64,000 nucleotides of DNA. Origin: an uncultured Bacilli bacterium (GTDB lineage Bacteria; Bacillota_I; Bacilli_A; RF39; UBA660). The position numbers were made by a program, and so were the translations under genes. Numbering within the stretch: the first letter of the stretch is position 1; each line of letters opens with the position of its first letter. The notes under the pieces are model-generated. The model was not told the origin of the DNA and searched no databases. It saw nothing but the letters and a program-made list of their open reading frames with translations. The stretch is taken from the NCBI GenBank assembly GCA_934162195.1, contig CAKPHO010000005.1, forward strand, positions 7,382-71,381, given 5' to 3'. Shown here in pieces: positions 43,005-52,701 of this stretch.

Positions 43005-44417
43005 ATGAATAAGACTAAGATAATTTCACAGTTAACACAAAGTAATAGTAATGATGAATTTATTAGAAGTTTAATGGAAAATGGTGTGGATTTGTTTTTG
43101 ATTGATTTAAACGAAGTAAATAAAGAATTTTGTTTAGAAGTTATGAAAAAAATTAATTATTTAAATGATGAGTTGAAAATCAATGTTGGAAGTATTTTAG
43201 AATTGAAAAATAATAAGGTTCATCTAAATAAAATATCTGGTGGTAGTGCTTATTTAAAAGAAAAAGATAAAATTAGAATTTATATGGATCATACTATTGG
43301 TGACGAAGCAAAATTATCTGTTGATTATTCTGAAATAATAAATGAAATAAAATACGATAGCATTATTAAACTTTCTGATGGAAATGTAGAATTAGAAGTC
43401 TTAGATAAAAGTGAAGGTTTTATATTATGTTTAGTAAAAAAAGGTGGACTTGTTTATGAATATAGCGAAGTAAATATTCCTAATATAAAAATAAATAAAA
43501 AGTTTTTAACTAAATATAATAAAGATATGATTAAGTTCGCTGCTGAAATAGGAATGGACTATGTTATTTTGAATTCCGTTACAGATCAAGAAGATGTCTT
43601 AGATATTAATGATTTACTTATTAATATGGAAAATAATCATTTAGGAATTTTAACTAAAATTAATAATAATTTTGCTTTAGAAGAAGTTGAAGATATTATA
43701 AATATGAGTGAAGGCGTTATTATTTCACGTGATGATCTTGGATTAGAAGTTCCAATTGAAAAGATTCCAAGTATTCAAAAGAAAATAATTGATAAATGCC
43801 ATACAAGTGGCAAAGTTAGCATTATTTCTGCTGAAGCAGATTATGATTTTGAAGCTCAAATATTAAATAAAGCGGAGGTTAGTGATTTGGCGAATGCAGT
43901 ACTTGACGGAACTGATGCTGTTATAATAGGTAATAAATCTCATAATAAGAATTATTCTATTAGCTTGGTCGAAGAAATAGAAAAGGTAATAAAATCAGCT
44001 GAAGAAGATATTAATTATGATAAATTTTTACTTAGTGCTATTGAAACAGAAAATCAAGATACAACTGGTAATATAGCATGTTCTGTTGCAGAAATTAGTA
44101 ATCGCTTAAATTGTAAAGCTATAATTGCACCAACAGTAAGTGGATATACAGCTCGTAAGATGAGTCGCTTCAAACCAAAATGTCCTGTTATAGCAATTAG
44201 TACTAATCCAGAAACGCTAAGAAGTTTATCAATATATTTTGGTGTGTGTCCAATATATATTGAGAATTTAAAATCTCTTGATGATATAGTAGAGCAGGCT
44301 AAAAAAATAGCCATGAATAATGTTGATATTAAAAATGGAGATAAAATCATAATTACCGGTGGTTATCCATTTAAAGAAATTAGACATACTAATTTTGTAG
44401 AAATAGAAGAATTATAA
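43005..44417 (+). CDS. Pyruvate kinase-like protein, probably catalytically impaired
   Basis: 470 residues, the usual length for pyruvate kinase. Clear homology in the barrel and C-domain: GVIISRDDLGLEVPIEKIPSIQKKII, AEVSDLANAVLDGTDAVIIG, then CKAIIAPTVSGYTARKMSRFKP and ITGGYPF. Active-site stretches have changed: the N-terminal RLNFSHG is DLFLIDLN (29-36), DTKGPEIR is GSILELKN, KIE(N) is KINN (218-221) so the metal-binding Glu is lost, and ARGD is SRDD. The catalytic Lys (218) remains. I infer a paralogue with lost or altered activity. A GH31 homologue with changed catalytic residues follows. Confidence 0.82.
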   Translation: MNKTKIISQLTQSNSNDEFIRSLMENGVDLFLIDLNEVNKEFCLEVMKKINYLNDELKINVGSILELKNNKVHLNKISGGSAYLKEKDKIRIYMDHTIGDEAKLSVDYSEIINEIKYDSIIKLSDGNVELEVLDKSEGFILCLVKKGGLVYEYSEVNIPNIKINKKFLTKYNKDMIKFAAEIGMDYVILNSVTDQEDVLDINDLLINMENNHLGILTKINNNFALEEVEDIINMSEGVIISRDDLGLEVPIEKIPSIQKKIIDKCHTSGKVSIISAEADYDFEAQILNKAEVSDLANAVLDGTDAVIIGNKSHNKNYSISLVEEIEKVIKSAEEDINYDKFLLSAIETENQDTTGNIACSVAEISNRLNCKAIIAPTVSGYTARKMSRFKPKCPVIAISTNPETLRSLSIYFGVCPIYIENLKSLDDIVEQAKKIAMNNVDIKNGDKIIITGGYPFKEIRHTNFVEIEEL

Positions 44418-44436
44418 AAGGAAAAGGGGTGGAAAT

Positions 44437-46833
44437 ATGTATCCACTAGGTGATAATTTTAAATTAAAAATAAATCCTATAGCTAACAATAAGAATATTG
44501 TTAAGGGAGATAGATATAGGATTACTATTTTAACTGAAAGATTAATTAGATTTGAATATAATGAGTCAGGATTATTTGAAGATTTACCAACAGAATTTGC
44601 TTGGAATCGAAATTTTCCTGAAGTTAAATTTGATGTAAAACAAGATTCTAGATTTTTAGAAATTACAACTTCATATTTTAAAATATATTATACTAAAGAA
44701 AAAACTTTTAGAGGTAGTAAGTTTTCTCCTGAATCAAATTTAAAAGTTGAGGTATTAAATTCAAATTCAGTGTGGTATTATGGACATCCAGAAGTTAAGA
44801 ACTATGGTTCACCTTTCACAGAAATTAATAAAGAAGAAGGAAAAATTAAATTTGCTAAAAGTCTATATTCGTTAGATGGTTTTGCAAGTTTTGATGATTC
44901 AAATTCAAAAGTTATAGAAGAAGATGGAACTATACGTGATAGAAAAGAAAAAGAATTGGATATTTATGTTTTTGCTTATTTAAAAGATTTTTCTAAAGCT
45001 TTGAAAGACTATTTTGATTTGACAGGCTATCCTGCTTTAATTCCAAGATATGCATTAGGTAATTGGTGGAGTAGAGATTTAGAATATAATGATAAATCAT
45101 TAAAAAAATTAATAGATACATTTGAAAGAAAAAATATTCCTTTATCTATACTTTTGCTTGATAATGATTGGCATAATAAGATAGATAACACAGAAGCTGG
45201 ATTTACATTTAATAAAAAATTATTTGCCGCTCCTTATGAAATGATTTCTTATGTTCATAATAAAGGAATTAGATTGGGGCTTAGTGTAAATCCAACGGAT
45301 GGATTTTATCCTAATGATGAATTTTATAATCAAGCTACCAAGTATTTACAAAAGGATAGTAAAGGAATAATTCCATTTAATGTTTTAGCACCACGTTGGA
45401 TAGATGTTTATTTAAAACTTTATATTCATCCATTAGATGCTTTAGAAGTTGATTTCTATTGGATTAAGAATGGAACTAAAACAACTAGTGCTGAACTTAA
45501 CATGTTAAAACATTATCATATGTATGATATGATGAGAAACTATAAGAGAAGACCGATGATATTAGCTAATGGAACAAGCTTAGCTGCGCATAGATATCCA
45601 GTATTATATGCTGGTAAGACAACCGTAGGTTGGGATACTTTATCGCTTATGCCATTTTATAATTTAAATGCAACAAATATTGGTGTATCATTTTGGAGTC
45701 ATAATATAGGCGGTTATTATAAAGGTATTGAGGATAATGAATTATATATAAGATTTGTTCAACTAGGAACTTTTTCACCTATATTAAAATTTGGTTGTGA
45801 TGGTGGAAAATATTATAAAAGAGAACCTTGGCGTTGGGGAGTAAAAACATATACTATTGTAAAAGATTATTTGACACTTAGACATCAATTAATACCATAT
45901 TTATATTCTGAAGCTTATAAGTATCATAAATTTGGAGATCCAATGCTAATCCCGCTTTATTATAAGTATCCTGAGATGTATGATGATGATATATGTTCAA
46001 AAGAGTATTATTTTGGTAGTGAATTATTTGTCGCACCTATAACAAAGAAAAAAGATTATACGATGAATAGATCAATTCACAAAATGTATATTCCAGAAGG
46101 TGTGTGGTACGATTTTGTTACTGGGAAAAAATTTCCTGGAGGAACAAATTATGTTGGTTTCTTTAAAGATCAAGATTATCCAGTGTTTGCAAAAGCTGGG
46201 GCAATTATCCCAATGGCTAATAATGAGAAATTGAATGATACTAATCCACCACAAAATATGGAAATTCATATTTTCCCTGGAAGAAGTAATTCATATAACA
46301 TCTATGAAGATGATGGTACGACTGATTTATATTTAAAAGATTTTTATTTATTAACTAATATTGAATATAATTATTCTGTTAGTGATTATAAATTAGTTAT
46401 GAAATCAGTTGAAGGAAAGGCTGGAATAGTACCTGAAAATCGTCATTACAAATTTAGATTTAGAAATACAAAGGAACCTGCTAGTATATCTGTAACTTTT
46501 AATGGAAGTCCTATTAGATTTATGACTTATGTAGATCTTAATGATTTCGTTGTAGAAATATTAGAAGTAAAATCAATTGGAAATTTAACTATTAATTTAA
46601 AAGGTGACAACCTAGAAGTAAATGCTATGAGAATAATAAATGATGATATTGCTGAAATTATTAGTGATTTACAAATTGAAACAGAAATCAAAAATGAATT
46701 GGATAAAATATTATTTGAAGATTTATCTAATAAGAAAAAGAGAATTGAAATTCGTAAGTTAAAGAATAAAGGATTAGATAAGAAGTATATGAAATTATTC
46801 TTAAAACTACTAGAATATGTTGACGAAGTGTAG
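44437..46833 (+). CDS. Glycoside hydrolase family 31-like protein lacking catalytic Asp residues
   Basis: 798 residues: N-terminal beta-sandwich, (beta/alpha)8 barrel, and distal beta domains (DUF5110-like end, YEDDGTTDLYL). Landmark GH31 segments are present: GNWWSRD, LLLDNDWH, HRYPVLYAG, FWSHNIGG. In the family the nucleophile lies in VDFWW(I/L)D; here the segment is VDFYWIK (Lys344). The acid/base lies in SGDT; here it is AGKT (Lys394). The fold is kept but both catalytic Asp appear to be replaced, so hydrolysis is unlikely. The C-terminal 70 residues are charged and helical. No signal peptide. Confidence 0.85.
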   Translation: MYPLGDNFKLKINPIANNKNIVKGDRYRITILTERLIRFEYNESGLFEDLPTEFAWNRNFPEVKFDVKQDSRFLEITTSYFKIYYTKEKTFRGSKFSPESNLKVEVLNSNSVWYYGHPEVKNYGSPFTEINKEEGKIKFAKSLYSLDGFASFDDSNSKVIEEDGTIRDRKEKELDIYVFAYLKDFSKALKDYFDLTGYPALIPRYALGNWWSRDLEYNDKSLKKLIDTFERKNIPLSILLLDNDWHNKIDNTEAGFTFNKKLFAAPYEMISYVHNKGIRLGLSVNPTDGFYPNDEFYNQATKYLQKDSKGIIPFNVLAPRWIDVYLKLYIHPLDALEVDFYWIKNGTKTTSAELNMLKHYHMYDMMRNYKRRPMILANGTSLAAHRYPVLYAGKTTVGWDTLSLMPFYNLNATNIGVSFWSHNIGGYYKGIEDNELYIRFVQLGTFSPILKFGCDGGKYYKREPWRWGVKTYTIVKDYLTLRHQLIPYLYSEAYKYHKFGDPMLIPLYYKYPEMYDDDICSKEYYFGSELFVAPITKKKDYTMNRSIHKMYIPEGVWYDFVTGKKFPGGTNYVGFFKDQDYPVFAKAGAIIPMANNEKLNDTNPPQNMEIHIFPGRSNSYNIYEDDGTTDLYLKDFYLLTNIEYNYSVSDYKLVMKSVEGKAGIVPENRHYKFRFRNTKEPASISVTFNGSPIRFMTYVDLNDFVVEILEVKSIGNLTINLKGDNLEVNAMRIINDDIAEIISDLQIETEIKNELDKILFEDLSNKKKRIEIRKLKNKGLDKKYMKLFLKLLEYVDEV

Positions 46834-46840
46834 ATTAATA

Positions 46841-46870
46841 AAAACCAATGAGAAATTCATTGGTTTTTTT
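46841..46870 (+). terminator. Intrinsic terminator
   Basis: AAACCAATGA-GAAA-TTCATTGGTTT followed by T run. Confidence 0.88.
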
Positions 46871-46928
46871 GTACTATAAAAAGGAAATCGAATACTTTTG
46901 TGGAATATTAGAAGTGAAAGGAGAAAAA

Positions 46929-47780
46929 ATGAAAGAAGATAAAATACATTTAATAAATAAGATATTTAATAATAAAATGATAAGAACTGTTTGGAATAAA
47001 GAAGAAGAGAAGTATTATATTAGTGTGGTGGATGTAGTTGGAATTCTATCAGAAAGTAAAGATAGTAGAAAATATTGGAATTGGTTAAAAAACAAATTGT
47101 TAAATGAAGAAAAATTTGAAACGTCTAGTATTACTAGACAGTTGAGATTAAAAGCACAAGATGGAAAATATCGTTTAACTGATGTATGTGATATAGAAGA
47201 AATGTTTCGAATAATAGAATCAATACCTAGTAAAAATGCTGAGCCAATAAAACAGTGGTTAGCAAGATTAGGACGTGAAAGAATAGATGAGACATTTGAC
47301 CCATCACTAGCAATACAAAGATCAATAGATTTGTATAGAAAAAAAGGATATGAAGAAGAATGGATAATAAGAAGAATAAAAGGTATTCAAGATAGAAAAA
47401 AATTGACAGATGTGTGGAATGAAAATGGAGTAACGAAAGAAATAGAGTATGCAATATTAACAAATGAAATATATAAGGAATGGTCAGGAATGGATGCTGG
47501 TGAATATAAAGAATATAAAGGACTTAGAAAAGAATCTTTAAGAGATAATATGTCTGATTTAGAAGTAGTACTTGCTGATATTGGTGAAATTACAACTAGA
47601 GAACTTGCCAAAAAGTATAAACCATACGGATTAGATAATAATCTAAAAATGGCTAAAGAAGGTGGAAAAGTTGCTAAAAATACACGAAATGATATAGAAA
47701 AAAGATTGCGTGAGTCTGTTATTAAAAAGGATAATTTATTGAAATATAAATATAACAAAAATAAAATAGAAACAAAGTAA
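46929..47780 (+). CDS. BRO-N domain (antirepressor-like) protein
   Basis: 283 residues. The N-terminal ~110 residues (NNKMIRTVWNKEEEKYYISVVDVVGILSES.DSRKYWNWLK) are a BRO-N domain as in phage and virus antirepressors. The remaining part has WLARLGRERIDETFDPSLAIQRSIDLYRKKGYEEEWI, found in chromosomal BRO-family proteins. Probably DNA-binding or regulatory; no prophage genes surround it. AAAGGAG precedes ATG 46929, whereas the frame upstream runs through a terminator. Confidence 0.8.
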   Translation: MKEDKIHLINKIFNNKMIRTVWNKEEEKYYISVVDVVGILSESKDSRKYWNWLKNKLLNEEKFETSSITRQLRLKAQDGKYRLTDVCDIEEMFRIIESIPSKNAEPIKQWLARLGRERIDETFDPSLAIQRSIDLYRKKGYEEEWIIRRIKGIQDRKKLTDVWNENGVTKEIEYAILTNEIYKEWSGMDAGEYKEYKGLRKESLRDNMSDLEVVLADIGEITTRELAKKYKPYGLDNNLKMAKEGGKVAKNTRNDIEKRLRESVIKKDNLLKYKYNKNKIETK

Positions 47781-47829
47781 AGATAATACTTGAATAATAA
47801 AAAAAATTATAATATAATATTCTTATATT

Positions 47830-48030
47830 GAAAGACAAACGAAGAGAGTAGTAATAATAAATTATGTTTAGAGAAGAAGTGGTTGGTGAAAACTTCTAAT
47901 AAAATATTATGAACTTGCTTTTCTAGTTGCTTATAGCCGTAGTTCTGCGTTAAAGATTTGAGAGTGTAATAAAATATTATGAAATAAGGTGGTACCGCGA
48001 TCAATCGTCCTTATATTTATAATATTTTTG
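47830..48030 (+). promoter_or_regulatory. T-box riboswitch (tRNA-Leu) of the leuS operon
   Basis: Stem I base GAAGAG pairs with CTTTTC; specifier CTT (47914-47916), a Leu codon followed by G. Distal motif GGTTGGTGAAAA is present. T-box AAGGTGGTACCGCG at 47986-47999, then CGTCCTTAT and a T-rich stretch acting as terminator. A TATAAT-like box lies just upstream near 47811. Confidence 0.9.
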
Positions 48031-48049
48031 TTTTTAAGGAGGATTTTTT

Positions 48050-48394
48050 ATGAAATATATTATTATGTTTGTGGTATCGTTTTTAGTGGTTTATTTAGCA
48101 TATCTTTTTACGGTTATTTTAAATAAGAAAAAATTAAAAAAATTTGAAACTAGTAATCAAGCTTTATACTTTAACAAAAAATATAATGTTAAAGTTAGTG
48201 ATAAGAATGTAAAGTTACTTGCTAATTTAGTAGCGATTTCTAATGCATTTATTATTAGTACTACTTTGATTATTATTGATTTAGTACCAAACTATATATT
48301 AAAAGTATTAGTTGCGTTTGTAATAATAATTCCACTAATTTTAGTTTTATATCACATTGTTGGTTTAGTAATGTTGAAAAGAGGTAATAAATAA
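48050..48394 (+). CDS. Small membrane protein in the leuS operon
   Basis: 114 residues: an N-terminal helix (IIMFVVSFLVVYLAYLFTVIL), a basic cytosolic stretch with YFNKKYNVKVSDKNVKLLANL, and two further helices. I do not know its function. It follows the leucine T-box with AAGGAGG and its stop overlaps the leuS start by one base, so its expression should rise when tRNA-Leu is uncharged. Confidence 0.78.
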   Translation: MKYIIMFVVSFLVVYLAYLFTVILNKKKLKKFETSNQALYFNKKYNVKVSDKNVKLLANLVAISNAFIISTTLIIIDLVPNYILKVLVAFVIIIPLILVLYHIVGLVMLKRGNK

Positions 48395-50790
48395 TGTATG
48401 ATTTTACAAAGATAGAAAAGAAATGGCAAAAGTATTGGGAAGATAACAATACTTTTAAAACAGATATTTATGATTTTAGTAAACCTAAATATTATGCCCT
48501 AGATATGTTTCCATACCCATCTGGTGTTGGTCTTCATGCAGGACACCCAGAAGGATATACAGCAACAGATATAGTTGCCCGTATGAAAAGAATGCAAGGA
48601 TATAATGTTTTACATCCAATGGGTTTTGATTCATTTGGACTTCCTGCTGAACAATTTGCTATATCAACAGGTAATCATCCAGAAGGATTTACAAAGAAAA
48701 ACATTGAAACATTTAAAACACAATTAAAAATGTTAGGTTTTTCTTATGATTGGGATAGAGAAGTTTCTACCTCTGACCCAGAATTTTACAAGTGGACACA
48801 ATGGATATTTAAACAATTATTTTTAGATGGTTATGCTAAATGTGTTGATATGCCAGTTAATTGGTGTGAAGAATTGGGAACAGTTCTTGCTAATGATGAA
48901 GTTATTGATGGCAAGAGCGAGCGTGGAGGATATCCTGTTGTTAGAAAAAACATGAAGCAATGGGTTATAGATATTCCTGCTTATGCCGAAAAATTACTTG
49001 CAGGTTTAGATGAAATTGATTGGCCTGAATCAACTAAAGAAATTCAAAGAAATTGGATTGGAAAAAGTATTGGTGCTCATGTTGATTTTAAAGTAAAAGG
49101 TACTGATTCTAAATTTACAGTTTTTACAACACGTTGTGATACTTTATTTGGAGCAACATATTGTGTTTTAGCACCTGAACATAAACTTGTCGATATAATA
49201 ACTACTGAAGAACAAAAAGAAGCTGTTGAAAATTATAAGAAGGCATGTGCTTCTAAATCAGACTTAGAAAGAACAGAATTAAATAAAGAAAAGACAGGAG
49301 TATTTACTGGTGCATACGCTATTAATCCTGTCAATAATAAGGAAATACCTATTTGGATAAGTGATTATGTTTTAGCAACATATGGTACTGGAGCAATTAT
49401 GGCAGTTCCTGCTCATGATGATCGTGATTACGAATTTGCTAAAAAGTTTAATATTCCAATTATTCAAGTTCTAGATGGTGATAGTATAGAAGAACATGCT
49501 TACACTAAAGATGGTGTGCATATTAATTCTGAGTTCCTAGATGGACTTAATAAAGAAGATGCTATTAATAAAATGATTAATTGGCTTGAAGAAAATAACT
49601 GTGGAAAAAAACAAGTTAATTACCGTTTAAGAGATTGGATTTTTGCTCGTCAAAGATATTGGGGTGAACCAATTCCAATTATTCACTTAGAAGATGGTAA
49701 AGATGTAGCGCTTGCAGATTCTGAATTACCTTTAATTTTACCAACATTAGAAGATTACAAAGGTAAAAATGGAAAAGCGCCACTTGAAAATGCTACTGAT
49801 TGGGTTAATGTAGAAGTAGATGGAATTAAAGGAAAAAGAGAAACTTCTACAATGCCTGGTAGTGCGGGTTCAAGTTGGTATTTCTTAAGATATATTGATC
49901 CACATAATAATGAATGTTTAGCTGATAAAAAATTGCTAGAACATTGGATGCCAGTTGATTTATATGTTGGTGGTCCAGAACATGCTGTTGGACATTTATT
50001 ATATTCTAGAATGTGGAATAATTATTTATATGATAAAGGAATTGTTCCAGTTAAAGAACCATTTAAAAAATTAGTACATCAAGGAATGATCTTAGGTTCC
50101 AATGGTATTAAAATGGGTAAAAGATATCCTGAATATGTTGTAAATCCAAACGACATTGTAAAAGAATATGGTGCTGATACATTAAGACTTTATGAGATGT
50201 TTATGGGGCCTTTGGAAGCTGATAAACCATGGAATGATGATGCTGTTGATGGTGCTAAAAAATTCTTAGATAGAATATGGAGACTTTATACTGAAGAAAA
50301 TAAAATAGCAGATCAAGCGAATGCAAATCTTGAAAAGATTTATCACAAAACAGTTAAGAAGGTAACTAGTGATTACGAATCTTTAAGTTTTAATACAGCT
50401 ATTAGTCAAATGATGATATTTATTAATGCTATTTATAAAGAAGAAGTATTCCCTGTAGAATATGCAAAAGGATTATTAAAACTATTAAATCCAATAGTTC
50501 CACACATTACTGAAGAGCTATGGAGCGAAGTATTTAAACAACAGAATACTATTGCTTATGAACCATGGCCTACATATGATGAAACAAAGACAATAGATGA
50601 AACTTATGAATTAGTAGTTCAAGTAAATGGAAAAGTACGTGGAAAAATAGAAACACATACAGATACTATAGAAGAAGAAATGAAAGAAAAGGCTTTACAA
50701 ATTGAAAATGTAAAGAAACATTTGGAAGGATTACAAATCGTAAAAATTGTTACTATTCCTAAAAAATTAGTTAGTATTGTTGCAAAATAG
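48394..50790 (+). CDS. leuS: Leucyl-tRNA synthetase
   Basis: 798 residues, bacterial type with editing domain. HIGH-like motif in MFPYPSGVGLHAGHPEGY, editing TTRCDTLFGATYCVLAPEH, GTGAIMAVPAHDDRDYEFA, and STMPGSAGSSWYFLRYIDP. The KMSKS loop is KMGKR (NGIKMGKRYPEYVVNP), a variant form, but the neighbouring residues are well conserved, so I expect an active enzyme. Controlled by the T-box leader 350 bases upstream. Confidence 0.97.
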   Translation: MYDFTKIEKKWQKYWEDNNTFKTDIYDFSKPKYYALDMFPYPSGVGLHAGHPEGYTATDIVARMKRMQGYNVLHPMGFDSFGLPAEQFAISTGNHPEGFTKKNIETFKTQLKMLGFSYDWDREVSTSDPEFYKWTQWIFKQLFLDGYAKCVDMPVNWCEELGTVLANDEVIDGKSERGGYPVVRKNMKQWVIDIPAYAEKLLAGLDEIDWPESTKEIQRNWIGKSIGAHVDFKVKGTDSKFTVFTTRCDTLFGATYCVLAPEHKLVDIITTEEQKEAVENYKKACASKSDLERTELNKEKTGVFTGAYAINPVNNKEIPIWISDYVLATYGTGAIMAVPAHDDRDYEFAKKFNIPIIQVLDGDSIEEHAYTKDGVHINSEFLDGLNKEDAINKMINWLEENNCGKKQVNYRLRDWIFARQRYWGEPIPIIHLEDGKDVALADSELPLILPTLEDYKGKNGKAPLENATDWVNVEVDGIKGKRETSTMPGSAGSSWYFLRYIDPHNNECLADKKLLEHWMPVDLYVGGPEHAVGHLLYSRMWNNYLYDKGIVPVKEPFKKLVHQGMILGSNGIKMGKRYPEYVVNPNDIVKEYGADTLRLYEMFMGPLEADKPWNDDAVDGAKKFLDRIWRLYTEENKIADQANANLEKIYHKTVKKVTSDYESLSFNTAISQMMIFINAIYKEEVFPVEYAKGLLKLLNPIVPHITEELWSEVFKQQNTIAYEPWPTYDETKTIDETYELVVQVNGKVRGKIETHTDTIEEEMKEKALQIENVKKHLEGLQIVKIVTIPKKLVSIVAK

Positions 50791-50812
50791 ATAGATTTTC
50801 TATCTATTTTTT
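50784..50812 (+). terminator. Intrinsic terminator after leuS
   Basis: AAAATAGATAG-ATTTT-CTATCTATTTT; the left arm overlaps the leuS stop. Confidence 0.85.
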
Positions 50813-50842
50813 GTTATAATTTTAAACGAAAGAAGAGATACT

Positions 50843-51691
50843 ATGATAGATATAATATTAGATACTTTAATAGATAGTTTAAAACTATTACCATTTTTAT
50901 TTATTGCATTTTTAATTATCGAATTAATAGAACATAAATTAAATAAACAAACAAAAGAGTTAGTTAGTAAATCAGGTAAGGTTGGACCACTAATTGGTAG
51001 TTTACTTGGATTATTTCCACAATGTGGTTTTTCTGTTATGGCAACTAATTTATATGTAACAAGAATAATTACTTTAGGAACGTTAATTTCTATTTATCTA
51101 GCTACAAGTGATGAGATGTTACCAATTATGTTATCACAAAAGATAGCATTCATAGAAATAATAAAATTGTTAGGAATTAAGTTTATATGTGGAATAATCT
51201 GGGGATTTATTATTGATCTATTATTAAATAAAAAATCTAAAAAAGAAAATATAAACTATGAGATATGTAATGAAGATCATTGTAATTGTCATGAAGAAGG
51301 AGTAATTAAATCAACTTTAATTCATACTTTTAAAACATTATTGTTTATTATGTTAGTTTCATTCTTATTAAATATATTGTTGCACTTTATAGGAGAAGAT
51401 AGCTTATCGAAATTATTCTTAAAAAATAGTATTTTTGGACCATTTATATCAAGTTTACTAGGTTTAATTCCTAATTGTGGATCAAGCATTGTTATCACTG
51501 AACTTTATTTAAATGGTGCAATATCATTAGGATCAGCTATGGCTGGACTTTTAACTGGTAGTGGAGTTGCCCTTTTAGTTTTATTTAAAGAAAATAAGGA
51601 TATAAAAGAAAATATAATTATATTGAGTTTATTATATGGATTAGGAGTTATTAGTGGAATTATAATAGAGCTAATAACAATGATATTTTAG
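50843..51691 (+). CDS. ArsP_2-type putative metal exporter
   Basis: 282 residues, eight or more helices in two related halves, each with a GxxPxCGxS motif: SLLGLFPQCGFSVMATNLY and SLLGLIPNCGSSIVITELY. Between them is a cytosolic loop with possible metal ligands (CNEDHCNCHEE). This matches the putative manganese/10-TM heavy-metal exporter family. The transported ion is not determined. Confidence 0.82.
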   Translation: MIDIILDTLIDSLKLLPFLFIAFLIIELIEHKLNKQTKELVSKSGKVGPLIGSLLGLFPQCGFSVMATNLYVTRIITLGTLISIYLATSDEMLPIMLSQKIAFIEIIKLLGIKFICGIIWGFIIDLLLNKKSKKENINYEICNEDHCNCHEEGVIKSTLIHTFKTLLFIMLVSFLLNILLHFIGEDSLSKLFLKNSIFGPFISSLLGLIPNCGSSIVITELYLNGAISLGSAMAGLLTGSGVALLVLFKENKDIKENIIILSLLYGLGVISGIIIELITMIF

Positions 51692-51699
51692 TTAGTAAG

Positions 51700-51728
51700 A
51701 AATAGTATTTTAGATGCTATTTTTTTTA
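51700..51728 (+). terminator. Intrinsic terminator
   Basis: AAATAGTAT-TTTAG-ATGCTATTT with one G-T pair and a T run. Confidence 0.75.
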
Positions 51729-51803
51729 ACAAAAAGTATTGTGATAAGAACAAATGTTTGGTATAATCTTTTTGAGAATATTACAAAAAGGAGGAATAAA
51801 TAA

Positions 51804-52622
51804 ATGAGTAATATAGAAGAATATACTGAAAAAATTTTTGAAGATATTAAACATATTGATAATTCAAGTAATGAATATTGGGAAGCAAGAGAACTACAGC
51901 AAATACTTGGTTATAAAGAATGGAGATATTTTTCTAGTGTTATAGAAAAAGCTCAAATAGCTTGTTCTCAAAGTAATAACAACATTAATTCCCATTTTGG
52001 TGTAAACACCAAAATTGTGAAGACAGGGGTTTCAACTAAAAATATCATTGATTATAAGCTAAGTAGATATGCTTGTTATTTGATAGTTCAAAATGCTAAT
52101 CCTAAATTTAAAACTGTTGCGTTAGGCCAGACATACTTTGCAATACAAACAAGAAGAATGGAGTTAACAGAAGCTGAATATAGTAAATTATCAGAAGATG
52201 AAAAGAGATTGTATAGAAGAAAACAAACAAAAGATGGTAATAAAGTTTTGTATAAAATAGCAAGAGAAAAAGGAGTTAAAAACTTTGATAAATTTACAAA
52301 TGCAGGTTATAAAGGTTTATACAATGGTGAAACAGCAAACGATATTGCTAAAAGAAAAGGCTTAAGGTATAGAGAAGATATATTAGATAATATGGGAAGT
52401 ACTGAATTGGGAGCTAATGTGTTTAGAATAACTCAAACTGAAGCTTTATTAGAAAAACAAGAAGAAAAAAGCGAAAATATGGCAACTGATACTCATTATA
52501 AAGTAGGTAAAGCTATAAGAAAAGTTATAGAAGAATTAGGTGGTACTATGCCTGAAGATTTACCAACTCCAGATAAATCAATTAAAGAAATTGAAAAAAA
52601 GGAAACAAAATCTTTGATGTAA
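51804..52622 (+). CDS. dinD: DNA damage-inducible protein D (DinD)
   Basis: 272 residues, near the E. coli length. YWEARELQQILGYKEWRYFSSVI, DYKLSRYACYLIVQNANP, GQTYFAIQTRR, NAGYKGLYNGETANDIAKRKGL and ELGGTMPEDLPTPDKSIKEIE match DinD along its length. In E. coli DinD inhibits RecA filaments after DNA damage. The N-terminal part belongs to the BRO/antirepressor-like superfamily. Confidence 0.92.
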   Translation: MSNIEEYTEKIFEDIKHIDNSSNEYWEARELQQILGYKEWRYFSSVIEKAQIACSQSNNNINSHFGVNTKIVKTGVSTKNIIDYKLSRYACYLIVQNANPKFKTVALGQTYFAIQTRRMELTEAEYSKLSEDEKRLYRRKQTKDGNKVLYKIAREKGVKNFDKFTNAGYKGLYNGETANDIAKRKGLRYREDILDNMGSTELGANVFRITQTEALLEKQEEKSENMATDTHYKVGKAIRKVIEELGGTMPEDLPTPDKSIKEIEKKETKSLM

Positions 52623-52701
52623 GTGTAGAAGAATAGATTAATAATTGTTGACAATAACAAACAATAAATTGTATAATAAATACAGTAAAGGTAGCGATAG
52701 T

